DNA of 64,000 bases, from the NCBI RefSeq assembly GCF_010015445.1, contig NC_053120.1, positions 9,082,114 to 9,146,113 of the forward strand, given 5' to 3'. Position numbers and translations under genes: made by a program. The stretch comes from Perca fluviatilis (lineage: Eukaryota > Chordata > Actinopteri > Perciformes > Percidae). Positions 32,848 through 44,599 of the stretch are shown here, piece by piece (position 1 is the first letter of the stretch; the number at the start of each line of letters is the position of its first letter). The notes under the pieces are model-generated. The model was not told the DNA's origin, did not search any database, and saw only the letters and a program-made list of their open reading frames with translations.

Positions 32848-33485
32848 AGTGCCCATATTATGAAAAAAACACTTTTTTCTCAGTTAATTTGTGTCTCTGG
32901 TGCTTCCACACGCATACAAACTTGGAAGAAAAAACATCCATGATGTTTTGAGTGAGATACGGGTTTCTGAATGCATCCTGCCTTCAGCCTCTTTGTGAGC
33001 TGTTCAAAATCTGCAGGGCTTTCTACGTCACTAGCCGAAACGCAGGGGCTAACTGTAGCATGCTAGCTCGTTCTCAATGGCAAAACACTGCTACAACACA
33101 TACTAGTTCACCATAATCTACAAAAGAACTACTTACATGTCCCTGTTCTGCAGGTATTCCACACAAAGTTGGAAGTGTGCCCTCATTTAGAAGAAGTCTC
33201 CCTGCTAATCCTGCCTTGTAACTGACCGAAGTTGTTTAAAAAGCTAGCTAGCTGATATGATCCTTACCTAGCTACTGCGCATGCCAACAAAGATGGTAAG
33301 ACAGTGAGATGTCTCACTCTGTAGCTAAAACAGAGACCTGAACACACAGGGTGAAAAGAGGAGCTGCAGCAATGTGCAGTACAACAAAAATATGGTGTTT
33401 TTTGAAAATTAAACCATGTACCACCATTCTGGTACAACCTCAAAATACAATTATGAACCCGGAAAATGAGCATAATATGAGCGCT
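32848..33485. mobile_element. TTAA-flanked MITE AGTGCCCATATTATG
   Basis: Ends AGTGCCCATATTATG and CATAATATGAGCGCT with TTAA at 32844-32847 and 33486-33489. The right third is the inverted counterpart of the left part of 29935-30375. Confidence 0.9.
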
Positions 33486-34039
33486 TTAAATGTTCAAAAG
33501 GGGCTTAATGTGCTGCACATCTTGTGCAAAATCTCCCACTTTGTTGCGTTTGAATTTGATTGACATTTAAATCAGAGGCAGCGCTGGGTATCAAAAACAC
33601 TACATTCATTATTTTCATTTCAAAGTCTGAAATACATACAATAGTTTTAAGGTGAGTCGAGCCATTGAAATGTATCCGAGCACTTCATTTTTTTCATCTT
33701 TCTAACACTTGATTTTAAAATGTACAGAACAAGGTAGGAATGTATTATACAAATGCAAATGGACTGGATAACTGTTTGCCAAATTAATTCATTCTTTTGA
33801 AATGTCACACACACTTGAATTCAACATTGGAAAATGTGAGAACTGGCTTTCATTTCACCCGGGGCGGACCATTTTCTACCTTCTACCTGTACCCTGTCAA
33901 ATCTGAGTCAATGTTTTGTGTAGTTCTGGTTTCATACTGAAGAGGGCAGAGTTGCTTTGTTGTATTGCTCAACAGCCAAACAGCAGTGACAAAGCCTGAC
34001 ACTACACAGTTAAGGAAGGATCTGATCAGTTAAGAAGAA
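33486..34039. other. Intergenic, no gene seen
   Basis: AT-rich unique-looking sequence. Confidence 0.4.
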
Positions 34040-34048
34040 GAAAAACTG

Positions 34049-34210
34049 GGCGCCTGGGTAGCTCACCTGGCTGAGTGGTATATATAGAGGTTCACTCCAC
34101 GATGCAGCGGCCACGGGTTGGGCTCTGATCTGTGGCCCTTTGCCGCATGCCATTCCCCCTTTCATGTCTTCAGCTTTCCAATTAAAATAAAGGCAAAAAA
34201 AAAAGAAGTG
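34049..34210 (+). mobile_element. tRNA-derived SINE (copy B)
   Basis: Starts gggcgcctgggtagctcacc with a degenerate B box (gggttgggctc), then the family body (ctttgccgcatgccattccc) and tail aaaataaaggc(A)n. Flanked by GAAAAACTG at 34040-34048 and 34211-34219. Confidence 0.88.
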
Positions 34211-34219
34211 GAAAAACTG

Positions 34220-35520
34220 TTTGCAGCTGAAACGACTGATACTTTTGACGCGGTTGTAATATTACTCTGTTCATTCTTCCAGTCAACAATCATTTGCTCT
34301 GGTTTAATACTACCTGGAACATGCATTTTGCCAACTTAACATCTATTTGTATCCGCAGAGTTTGCATGAAAAGGACAACAACTAATATGGTTGTGTAGCG
34401 CGCAGTAGTACCACAGATCAGGGGGAAAATGTAACATTTATCTCGATGAATCCTGGACCCCTGAGGCTCGGTAGGCCAAGGTAGATAAGTAAACGGCCTG
34501 TCGTTGCCACTGTTCCTGTGTGGGGGGCCTGCAGCAATCACAGATGACTTCCTGTTGGCTATGGAAGCAGGCGATCCATCTTCCCCCAACTCTCCCTTCT
34601 CCTTCTCCGTTTTCTCTCCCTCTTATCTTTTTTAAGAATCCTTCCCCCAGTGCAGTATTATCAGCTGGCTTCAGAGCATCCCGAGCAGAGCGCCAGGTCT
34701 CTATGTGTTGCTTTATCTGGAGCAGGAATTACGTTGACCTTGCGGCAACTTAAACACTTTATCAGAAACGGGAAAACGGGTTGCGGGCCAGCGGGTCTCC
34801 ACGTATAGGTGCTGTGGGGTTACAGTGCTGCTGGCCTGAAGTCAAAGACAGACAGGTTTCAGCATGCTGAGCCCCATTGTCCTCAAAGAAAGAAAACCAA
34901 AACACATGCTTTTTATAGAAGCAATTTTATCCATCCATAATTGCTTACAAGGGAAGAAACACATTAATAATCAATGTCTTCCATGTGTAAGAGTGTTATG
35001 CCATTATTATGCATATTATTTATTCCTTTTTAAAAGCAAGTGTGACTGGCAGTGAATCCTTTCATGTTGCCACAGAACTGCGCCTGTGTTATTTTTACAT
35101 GTGGTGTTGAGGCTGATTTTCTTCAACAGGATTACAAGCGTTTGATCAGAAAAAAAATTGGTCTTCAGTGTCTATTCCTATATATACTGATGATTGACAC
35201 TTTCTTTTTTTCCCAGCTACAGTTTTCTACAAAAGATTTGATTGCATTTGTTGCAAATCCTCTGATAATAATTTGTTCCCTGATGCATCTTGGAAACCAT
35301 TCTCCTCATAGGAATCCGCTTCTCTTATCTGTTTTTCTCTTATCGTTTTTTGTTGTTCTTTTCCCCCTTTTTGTTGACTGCATTCACTCTGCATCTAAAA
35401 GTGTTGCAACTCTGTTTTTACCTTCACGGGTAGCCCTGCGTGAAGAAACGCAACCCCCTCGTTTGAATGAGATCAGTCTGCAAATGCAGATGGGGAGCCA
35501 ACGCAGAGGAAGGCTGTAGT
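34220..35520. other. Intergenic, no gene seen
   Basis: The 155-codon open frame at 35052-35519 is leucine/phenylalanine-rich and unlike any family I know; probably chance in T-rich DNA. Confidence 0.4.
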
Positions 35521-36545
35521 CATGTTTCCATCAACGTATTTTCATGTGCATTTTGAAGTATCGCATTAGAAAATGTTGATGGACATGGCAAAATTCAGAA
35601 AAACTTCCTCAAATTTTTTCCTGTTTTCGAAAAAGACAAAATGGTAGATGGAAACGGCTTTGCCGAATAAGTTGTGACGTAGCGAACGTGTAACTCACAT
35701 GACTATAGTCCCGGTATCCATCGGATGGGGGAAGGATCGGGATATGGGTCCCATCCAGTGCGCTGTGGAGTTGCGGTGCACTATTGCCTGTGCCTCAGCC
35801 ACATCGGGTAAATTGATGAATTGGTTCAACGGCTTGAATCGTAAGGCCCTGCACACTAGAGCTGTAATCGCACCTTAAAAGGTAGGCCTGAAAAGGCACA
35901 AGCCCGACAAGTACATTTTGATTGACAGCTTTTTAAAAGACCGAACCCGTCTACAGCCCGACATTATTCAAATGTGCACACGCACACTCTTTTGCCTTTT
36001 GTCAAGAATGAGCCCTTTAAACATTTTTTTAACATAATTTATTCATGACTTACGTAGGCTATAGGCCACTTGGAAGTTGGAACAAAGAAATAAAATAAGT
36101 CCTCCAGAGGCCAGCCTCCGTTTCACCTCCTCAGCATCCATTTTCGCGCTAATCAAAATGCATCACCTGACCGCTCATTTACTGGGCGACCCGGAGCGCA
36201 AAGATCTTCAGCTCTACTGCACACCGCGTATACACAGTGGTGTATGTTTGTCTCACTGACATCAAATGTCTCTGCCACAACCCTGTATTCTGCACAGGTG
36301 GCCAACTTGTACAATGCCTCTCTCCATTTAGCCAAAGAACTTCGCTTTTAAACTCTTTGATTTAGCAGGCCGGTTTGCAATCTACAACCATGTGTAACGT
36401 CAACTTGTGATGAAACTATGCTTGAATAGCCTAGTTTATTTGCTCTAAACCAGTTGATGGAAACGCTTCTAATTTGCTTTTGCTTTTTTGCAACATTTTC
36501 ATCGCTTAAAATTCACAATTACAAATAATTAGATGGAAACATGAT
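35521..36545 (-). mobile_element. Decayed PIF/Harbinger element
   Basis: The inverted ends tCATGTTTCCATC and GATGGAAACATGa enclose a - strand transposase remnant with HARBI1-like motifs. The length (about 1 kb) implies large internal deletions. Confidence 0.75.
35700..36360 (-). pseudogene. PIF/Harbinger transposase remnant (HARBI1-like)
   Basis: The - strand 36153-36335 reads WREALYKLATCAEYRVVAET...FDVSETNIHHCVYAVC, the helix-turn-helix part. Further on LPDVAEAQAI and, in another frame, ALDGTHIPILPPSDGYRD carry the first catalytic Asp region. Frameshifts and missing middle and C-terminal parts make it inactive. Confidence 0.78.
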
Positions 36546-36857
36546 TACTGATAAGTGATGTCAGATTGGTCGGACCAGTAAGCAGGCCCGGGGTGAGTGA
36601 GAGGGAGAATTCCCGGTGGGTCGCTTCACTTTTGGGCCGGTCGAGGATTTGTCACATTAGTCTATCTTCTCTTAAAGTAGGCTACACACCTTCCACATTT
36701 TGACACCGCAACCTCTGCAAGGGTTGTACCATGTGAGGGAGTTCTCCCCACCCAAATAGAGTTGGTTGGGTCCATAGCCCGTCTTTTCCAAAAGGTTTTC
36801 TCAGATAGGCTACCGATAGCTGGGCCGGCCCTACCGTAACGATACGCGTCAGGGAGG

Positions 36858-36941
36858 ATGGATGGGAGGAAGAGGCCAGGAGGGGCTGAAAAAGCCAGGT
36901 TGAAAAAAAGAAAGGCATTAGATAAGCCAGTCCCCCGCTGA
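36858..36941 (+). pseudogene. hAT transposase N-terminal fragment, stopped
   Basis: ATG followed by 26 codons (RPGGAEKARLKKRKAL) then TGA. This basic start is typical of ZMYM1-like hAT transposases. The premature stop shows decay. Confidence 0.6.
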
Positions 36942-37153
36942 AAATGATGAGCCCGAAATTTGCAATGAGGAGGCAATGACTACAGGGACAGGTAGAGAGG
37001 ATAACAGAGTAAACAATATGAATTAAAGTGATTTAATGTAAGAAAGAGCACTATATGACAGTACATGATAAACCAACATGCGTTGTTTGTTCAGAAGTGG
37101 GTGAATTAAAGGAGTAAATCACCACAATATGATACCCATGCAGAAAAAGTTTA

Positions 37154-37531
37154 ATGACCATGACAATGACGACCCCCATGAGGTCTCTGACACCCCTGGC
37201 ATATGCCCTTCTGCCCTTTTTCGTATGCAATACAGGTGAGTCAGATGCTGAGAGAGGAGATATAGAGACAGCATCCAGTGAGACAACAGCCCAGCAAGAG
37301 ATCCCAGAGGCCCAGGCAGATGCTAGTGTAGATGAGGAAGCCTATCATTTTGATTATTTTGCTCATCCTCAAGCACAGGATCTAGACACATTTTTCAATT
37401 ACCATGCTCAGCAGCCCACAAAACACCACCTACTAGCTAAAGTTTCTCACTGTCATCCTTGTGGAACAATGGAAACTTTTTTGTCAACTTCTCAGCTTAA
37501 AGTGATGGAGCCTGGAGTACTTGCACCATGA
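37154..37531 (+). pseudogene. hAT transposase TTF-region fragment, truncated by insertion
   Basis: A 125-codon frame with an acidic linker (TTAQQEIPEAQADASVDEEA) and QDLDTFFNYHAQQP, the start of the TTF zinc-finger region. Codons after 37500 come from the inserted TTAA element, so the frame ends artificially. Confidence 0.65.
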
Positions 37532-38389
37532 CCTCGAGCCAAACACCCCCCCAGAAGCTTTTTTCACCTGGGTCTAACATTGGGAGAGTTAGCTAGAGTA
37601 GCGTTATCAGCTGAATAGCTTAGGCCTAATGGACCCACGTTTGTTTTTGTAAGTTACCCCAATAATAATGCCCGAAATGATACCAAACGTCAACCAGTAG
37701 TACAAAAGGTTATGCACTCATAAAACGATGGATTAGGTAAGTTGTAAGTACACCAGAAGTTTATGATTACTGCGCTGGCTTCTGCTCTCTGTTGCTGCTG
37801 CTGCTACCTGCAGTTAGACGAGTGCTTAGGGCTGTCTACAAATTACTACACCGAAAAGAGATACAACAAAAATATTTATTAATTTAATGATTAAATAAGG
37901 TAATGTCTCCAAACTTACCTCAGTTATTACTTGTCTCCTGCTAGTTATACTACAGCACTTACTTTAAAAAAAAAGTTAAATTAAAAAATATTTTTGTTGC
38001 ATCTCTTTTCGGTGTTGTAATTTGTAGACGGCCCTAAGCACTCGTCTTACAGCAGCAACAACAACAGCAGAGAGCAGAAGCCAGCAGGCAAGTGTTATTT
38101 ACATAAACTTCTGGTGTACTTACAAACTTTCCAATCCATCGTTTTATGAGTACATAACCTATTTGTACTACTTGTAGACGTTTGGTATCATTTCTGGCAT
38201 TATTAGTGGGGTAACTTACGAGATACAAACGTGGGTCCATTAGCCCCTGCGCTAAGCTATTCAGCTGATAACGCTACTCTACGCTAACTCTCCCAATGTT
38301 AGACCCAGGTGAAAAAAGCTTCTGGGGGGGTGTTTGGCTCGAGGTCATGGTGCAAAGGACCCTAGGGTGAATTACTCTGAACCATCACT
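37501..38389. mobile_element. TTAA-flanked long foldback MITE, nested in the hAT element
   Basis: Starts AGTGATGG and ends CCATCACT, with TTAA at 37497-37500 and 38390-38393. Arms of several hundred bases pair (for example gcaccatgacctcgagcc at about 37523 with ggctcgaggtcatggtgc at about 38336). The centre is an AT-rich spacer near 37870-37990. Confidence 0.93.
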
Positions 38390-38575
38390 TTAAGTGAATT
38401 ATTATTTAACCTTTACATTATTTGTTGAACCATGGTATTAATAAAAACTACAGTATAGTAAGAGCTGAACTGTTGCTTCATTTATCCAAATTCCACCACC
38501 TTGGAAAAAGTGGGTCAGTCTTGGGCCTGAAACTCCTGGGCTGAAAAGTAGCCCCACTCCGGCCCTGCCAGTAAG

Positions 38576-40601
38576 CGCTTATATGCGTCGCTCTGGAGGT
38601 CAGTTACAAATAAGGTGTTGTATGTGTGTATGTGTGTGACATCTGTGTTCTGGTTTCTTTGATTAAGTTATGACACCGGAGACAGCGTGCAAAATGGACC
38701 AATTAAATATTTAGGGTAACAACAAATAAATATTTCAGCCACAACCAATCAGCAAAGCAAAATACCAAATGATCCACTTTTCCCCTCATGGTAATAGTAT
38801 AAATTCAAGTCACTGTTCTGTCTGTACTGTGCCAAAAATACTTTATGTTACTGTATGCAGTACTGAACTCTGATAATCACAATTATTCTCAATTCTTAAA
38901 AACAAAAAAAATAAAAATGTACCTTCATCTTTCTTTCTTTGTAAAATGACTCTTTTACCTGCCAAGAGCATCTGTGGGAGGGTTTGTCAAAGTATTTTCA
39001 AGATAGAAGATAGATTTACTACTCAACCTTCAAACATTTAAATGCCACATTTCAAATGTTTAGAATTCCTCACTGAATTCATTCATTATTATAGTATAAT
39101 TACTTAAGGAATTATGCATGACATACTTTTTATATTGGCATTTTGCAAGTCTTGCGTACCCCCTGCAGTACTCCAAAGTACCCCTAGGGGTATGCTTATC
39201 CCCATTTGACAACACTGGACTAGGGGACACCAGGAGCACTTCTGCTATCACACTTTTCATTCTTATTATTTGAGAAAATAAATCATTTCCAAGTTCCAAC
39301 TAATTGTTAACTTGCTGAAATCAATGAAAAATGGCTTCTCTGTGTGGAGTTTTCATACTCCGTTTCCAGTTTCCTCCCAGTTCCTCCAACAGAGGTTAAT
39401 GTGTGACTGCAAATGTCTTGGAGGCGTGAAGCAGTACATGTTAAGACATGTGTTGGGCGGGTGATCTGCCCAACAAGTACCCTATAACCTATATTTATGC
39501 TGAGATGGTCTCCAGCCCCTGTGACTCTGTCAGATGAATTATTCAGTTTAGGCTCTGGTAATGCATGTATGGGCAGCCAGCATTAGTGTCAACCCAGGTA
39601 GATGATTACTGGATTATCTAATCAATAGTGAGAAAAACTGGTGGAAACAAGTAAAAGAGAATTATTTAACAATAGATGTGTGTTATCTAAAATATGTATA
39701 CAGTGTGTAGGGCTGCATGATCCAATTGTGGTTTTAGGCATGGTAATCAATATTATTATATACTGTATACCTTGATGAAATAGTAATGATTCTCAACCGA
39801 CCACAGCTTCATGTGAGTGCAATAATCATTACTGTAATAACTGTCTATGACCAGAGGGCTACACCTTTGATTTTGTGCCTTTCTTAAAAAATTATTGTTT
39901 TTGCTACACAGTATTTTATAATGGAACATATCTAATGCATTTTTACGCATATTTAAAGGCCCTACAGCAATTTAGTATTTTACTTCCATAAAGTTAGGGG
40001 ACTTGCAAGAAAAAAAAAAGAAAAAAAAGAAAAGAATCAAAATTGGTGCAGCAGAGTGCAAGGCATCCTGACTTTAAGTCCTTAGTATGGGTCAAGTCCC
40101 AAAAATGTTGGATCCTCCACCTCCCATAATGCAACTGGATAGCATCTCCTCTTTAGACACCCATGACTTTCACACTTAAGGAGGAATTCTACACTAAATT
40201 AATTATTTGGTGCTTTAGACATAATCACATTACATACACTACTGTAGATTCGGGATTGTCGTAAAAATGACCTGAATTAACTTTACATGCCAACAATGCA
40301 CATGTTGTGCGTAAAAACAGCCTTTTCTACTCAAAATTAGTTTGTGTGCCTGCTTGGATTTCATAAATTCAGTTAAGATGAAATCTCAGCCCCTCCTTGA
40401 CCGTAACGTAACTGTATCCCTGGCTGGTTGCGTTAGCAAGCCTTCACAAGCGCCATCGAGAGACAACATAGTTCATGAACGACAGATTTATTCCTCCTCT
40501 GTGACGGTAAGGCCCGCCGATGTGCTATATTCAGAGCTTAACAAGGTATTTAGAGCTGACGCATAGTAACGCTAACCGTGATAAACAGAAGAGGTTACGA
40601 C
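38576..40601. other. Intergenic, no gene seen
   Basis: Includes a partial hAT-like end at 39150-39216 (ccccctgcagtactccaaag...gacaacactgg) and a terminus-like tagggctgcatgatcc at 39709 without a partner. A-rich tract at 40009-40034. Confidence 0.4.
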
Positions 40602-41018
40602 CAGTGCCTGAAATGGGCCAGCACCAACCAGTACTGAGTATCGGCAATTTCTTTCCATTTTTGCTCACATGAGTAGGCTACCCTTACTTCTAATTGTTAT
40701 TAACAGTATTATTAATAGGCTGATATATTTATACAAAAATATGCTATATATCATGATTTATTGGGAAAAACCCAAGCAATATGTAAAATCAGACATTCAG
40801 CACCCGTATATAGCCCGAATGGAATGATCCTTTGTTTCATAACCACATTTTCAGACACTGCAACTGTGAGATTGGCAGTCAAATCAGGCTCCTTAGATCG
40901 AATAGTCGACATTCCCCCCCTACAAGATATACGTATAAATCTAAATATATCCAAGACACATGCAACTGCAACATGCAATTAGGATACTGGCACCTTTTTT
41001 GGTCCAATTCAGGCACTG
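40602..41018. mobile_element. hAT-type MITE CAGTGCCTGAAATGG
   Basis: Ends CAGTGCCTGAAATGGGCC and GGTCCAATTCAGGCACTG; perfect 8-bp duplication GTTACGAC at 40594-40601 and 41019-41026. Confidence 0.95.
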
Positions 41019-41168
41019 GTTACGACTATGTAGCTACTGGCACTCCCTACGTACCTGAAAGCCTCCATTAATTGGAGCTGCTAGCCGAGCTACAGCGCAG
41101 GTACCCATGCAGTAACTCTCTCAAAGGGGCATTATTGTGCTTCTGTAAAAGCACTCCCCGGTTTTCCC

Positions 41169-41800
41169 TTGCACAACAGTCATAGACATCACAAAATAAG
41201 ACTTGACAAAATCCTCCAGGGCAATACAGAGGATACACTCTTCCTGCATATGTATCAGACATGGGGTACTGCAGTACCCTGCCATCAGGAACCAGGAACG
41301 CTGTATCATATGTTCTGGGCTTGCTCTAAGCTCCGTCCATTTTTGGTCTGCAATTTTTGATACATACACACAGGTTTTCAATAAAGATGTGGACCCCGAG
41401 CCTATGATTGGTATTTTTGGGATAGCACCTTTTAGGCTCTGAACTCACAACTGCTCAATCGGAAGTACTAGCCTTTTCAACTCTGCTGGCTAGACGACTC
41501 AGCCTTTTGCATTGAAAATCAGCTAACCCACTGTCATTTGGACGCTGGGTGACCAATGTTATGTCACATCTTAAATTAGAAAGAATGAGATGCTCCCTTG
41601 GTGGCTCAGATAAGAAATTAAAAAAAAAAGTGTGGCAGCCCTTTGTAGAACATATAGAAATAATTTAGAAATAATTTCAGACCTAGCATATGAATGTATA
41701 TCTATGCCCTGCATCCCCCTCCCTCTCTTCTCCACCCCACCCTTTTTTTCCTCTCTCAATATACTTTATTTTATATTTCTTCTGTCATGTATTTTATTTT
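41169..41800 (+). mobile_element. L1-like LINE 3' fragment
   Basis: Carries the end of ORF2: GTLYHMFWACSKL, then after a frameshift FWSAIFDTYTQVF, then LLARRLSLLH with a stop in place of Trp, then LSFGRWVTNVMSHLKLERM and WQPFVEHIE. A pyrimidine-rich 3' region follows. 5'-truncated and dead. Confidence 0.82.
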
Positions 41801-42236
41801 TCATATCTATTTTAATGTATATTGCAACACATGTCAATATTGGTTTTCCATTACTTAAAATGTTGACATTGTAAATATTGCTTGGAAACCTGTGCAAAAA
41901 ACCCAACAAAGATAATTTTAATAATAAAATCCTCCAGAGCAACCGGAGGCATTATGCATACAACTGCTTTTATGGGCTGAGCGGTAGGCCTACTCTGGTC
42001 GTGGCTAGAAGGGAATAAGCTACAGCGGTGAAAGTTAAGTTTAGGCACCAAAACGACTAGTTTAAGCTTAGGAAAAAGACGTGGTTTGGATTAAAACACT
42101 CTTGAGGAACGAACACGCATTTCCTGGGTGAAAGTATCAAAATGATATTATCATTTTTGCCCAGATTTTGCGTAATGTTGCGTAACTTACGGCCGTAGCT
42201 GTATCCCTTCCAGCCAAAACCCAGTACTCTATTCAT

Positions 42237-42609
42237 TAGGGGTGGGGGAAAAAAATCGATAGTATCGTGATATTTTTTGTGGCAATACTGTATCGATACA
42301 CAGACGCCAAGTATCGATCTTTTATGATATATGTGTTGGTCAGTTTGTCTGCTTGACAATCCCATTTTGCGGGATGAAGTGAGATGAACAAACAGAGAAA
42401 TGTATCTTTTTAGATAAAACAGATGTTGACAAAATTGTCCTTTTGGGACATCATTTGAAATTGGGAAAAATCGGAAGTTGGAAAAAAGGTAATACATTGC
42501 AATATATTGCAGAATATTGCAATGTGTTTAAAATCGCAATAATATCGTATTGTGACACAAGTATCGGGATGATATCGTATCGTGAGGCCTCTGGTGATTC
42601 CCACCCCTA
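42237..42609. mobile_element. hAT-type MITE TAGGGGTGGGGG
   Basis: Ends TAGGGGTGGGGGAAAAAAAT and GATTCCCACCCCTA; perfect 8-bp duplication CTATTCAT at 42229-42236 and 42610-42617. Interior rich in ATCGATA/TATCGT. Confidence 0.95.
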
Positions 42610-42617
42610 CTATTCAT

Positions 42618-43508
42618 GACGAATAAACTGATCCTCATGGTAAAATCAGCGTAGTGGCGCTTTAACAAGAACATGACAAAAATTGAAGTTGTGGATTTTT
42701 CTTTTATTTTTTAAAGTCATCATGCCTGTGTGGGTTACAACCAACAGTCGAATACAGTACAGACAGTCATCTACACTATCAGCGCTGAGCAGCAGTTTGA
42801 AAAGGAGCATGAAAGCCTGCAGTGTGACAGTGTTGCCTTGCAGACATGGCCAAACACAAATCTTTCTACATGCGGTTTTCTTTGATCCTTCCCTCGGCAT
42901 ATTAGCGTGAGCCTCTGTGTGTATATTAGCTGTTTTCTCACCCACTATGCCGTCACTTCCCATCCTCTGCCGCTGCTTCTTTTCTGTCATTAATATTCTC
43001 TCTCCCTCACTGCATAACTCAGGGGATCAATCACCGGTTGCCATGGCAATGAAACCACCCGTGCTGGTGTGTGCGTTAGCGTGACTTCTCCGACGCGTGC
43101 GTGTTTGTGTGTGTTTGCTGTACGCTGGCTGGACCTGCTTCTCACCAGTCTGAGCGTCGAGGCCTGCGCTGGCGATGCTGCTCTCCAGCGCTGCCCTCGC
43201 ATCGAGAGTGGCTTTGACAGCTGTCTAGTCGAGATGCTCTCACCTGCCACACTTGGCTTCCTCTCAGCTCTGTGCAGAATAATGACCAAATTCAAAGGGA
43301 GAAAAAAAAAAATAACACACAGCGCTGTCACGCTTGTTTTGTTTCTCTCTAGTTAAAAGGCGCTCTTTTGTGTGAAGGCTATTTATTGAAATATCTCTCA
43401 AATGTTAGCAGGCCTTGAATAAAAGAAGCTGCTCAGCGGAGGAGGCTGTCATCATAAAACAACGTTTTGCCCTTCCGATAGTGCTTCTTAACAGTACGTA
43501 GAGTTTAG
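42618..43508. other. Intergenic, no gene seen
   Basis: 43050-43260 is GC-richer with cttctccgacgcgtgcgtgt and ctggcgatgctgctctcc but has no splice-bounded coding frame I can support. Confidence 0.35.
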
Positions 43509-43518
43509 GTTGAACGCT

Positions 43519-44082
43519 GGTCTCGCATTGCCAGACCTTCGTCCCAGGATGGGAGAAAAACGTGCTCTGGTTTATTGGCATTTCTTTAAACCAATCACAA
43601 TCGTCTTGGGCAGCGCTAAGCAACAGCGCCTCTGCAAAAGGAACTTGTTTTGGTGGAACGTGTACGTTCAAAGGTTGTTTTATTCGTGCAACAGAAAACT
43701 CAGATTGGGGGGGCGACCTCTAGCTCACTGAGTAAGAGCGTGCGCCCCACGTAGGCTGAGTCCTTTGTAGCGGACCGGGTTCGAGTCCCGCCCTTTGCTG
43801 CGTGTCATCCCCCATCTCTCTCCCACCTTTCCTGTCTATCCACTGTCACTGTCTAATAAAGGGAAACAAGGCACAAAAAATCTAAAAAGTTGGACAGATA
43901 GTGTAGCTAGCTGTCTGGATTTACCCTGCAGAGATCTGAGGAGCAGTTAACCATAGTCCTCAGAAATCCACCGGAGTTTAAAATGTCAACACAAAGAGAG
44001 CCCAAGGTAACGGATATCAGGCCTAAATGAGTGAAATCCGGCAGAATTTCCGGCGTCACTTAAACAATGCCGATATAAACTA
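43519..44082 (+). mobile_element. Hairpin-ended MITE (copy 4), with a nested SINE
   Basis: Family match from ggtctcgcattgccagacc to gccgatataaacta. Flanks GTTGAACGCT (43509-43518) and GTTGAACACT (44083-44092) differ at one base. The second hairpin arm is deleted. A SINE splits it at about 43709-43889. Confidence 0.82.
43709..43889 (+). mobile_element. tRNA-derived SINE (copy C), nested
   Basis: Head gcgacctctagctcactgag with B box GGTTCGAGTCC, body ctttgctgcgtgtcatcccc and tail taaagggaaacaaggc(A)n. The host sequence cagattgg/ttggacagat resumes on both sides, giving at least a TTGG duplication. Confidence 0.88.
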
Positions 44083-44274
44083 GTTGAACACTTAACAAAA
44101 GGTGGAGGGTGTAAATAGGAGATACAGTGCTGATAATCACACAACCCCTGTGTGGCCAGGTTGTTTTGATCAGAGAACAATCTATTTTTCAGCAGAACCG
44201 ATGCAGCATAGGAGAAATTTGATTCTCAAAATATTAAGCGTTTTCATCATCCTTTTACGTCTCTTTCATCCCGT

Positions 44275-44475
44275 CTCTTAACTCGCTGTCCGCCCTTTGC
44301 AATGTCCTCCTTCAGCTTTCACACCTTTACTTATCTCTCCCCTCCCACATGCTTTTCCCCTGCTTGCTTCGTCACTTCCTGCAACCCCTCCTCAACCCCA
44401 ATCCACTTCTCTTTCTGTCCTTCCCAGCTCCTTGATTTCTCTGCTTTATCCCCTTTCAACTTCTCCAGCGATGAG
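44275..44475. repeat. Polypyrimidine-rich tract
   Basis: About 200 bp that is strongly C+T-biased on the + strand (tcctccttcagctttc...ttctctttctgtccttccc); possible triplex-forming sequence. Confidence 0.6.
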
Positions 44476-44599
44476 TGAGCCGGTGTATTTATAGGAAGAC
44501 AGACTGGATGATTAGAATAAACCAAGAATGATGGCGCTCCCTTTTGCAAACAGTTGCCTTCGTTATCTCTCCAGAGTGGGAACACTGAACTGTAGGTAC

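Larger units (their letters stand above)
36583..38567 (+). mobile_element. hAT element (ZMYM/TTF-type), about 2 kb, with nested TTAA element
   Basis: Ends CAGGCCCGGGGTGAG and CACTCCGGCCCTG; perfect 8-bp duplication CCAGTAAG at 36575-36582 and 38568-38575. The + strand holds pieces of a transposase N-terminus. A TTAA element (37501-38389) interrupts it. Confidence 0.92.

Noticed and set aside
35052..35519. 155-codon open frame (+ strand) with hydrophobic stretches
   Set aside because: Phe/Leu richness follows from T-rich DNA; no homology or gene context.
37154..37531. Possible host zinc-finger gene (ZMYM1-like)
   Set aside because: It is bounded by hAT ends and a target duplication and cut by another element; a transposase remnant, not a host gene.
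42057..42497. 146-codon open frame, - strand
   Set aside because: Mostly inside a hAT MITE (42237-42609); no transposase motif.
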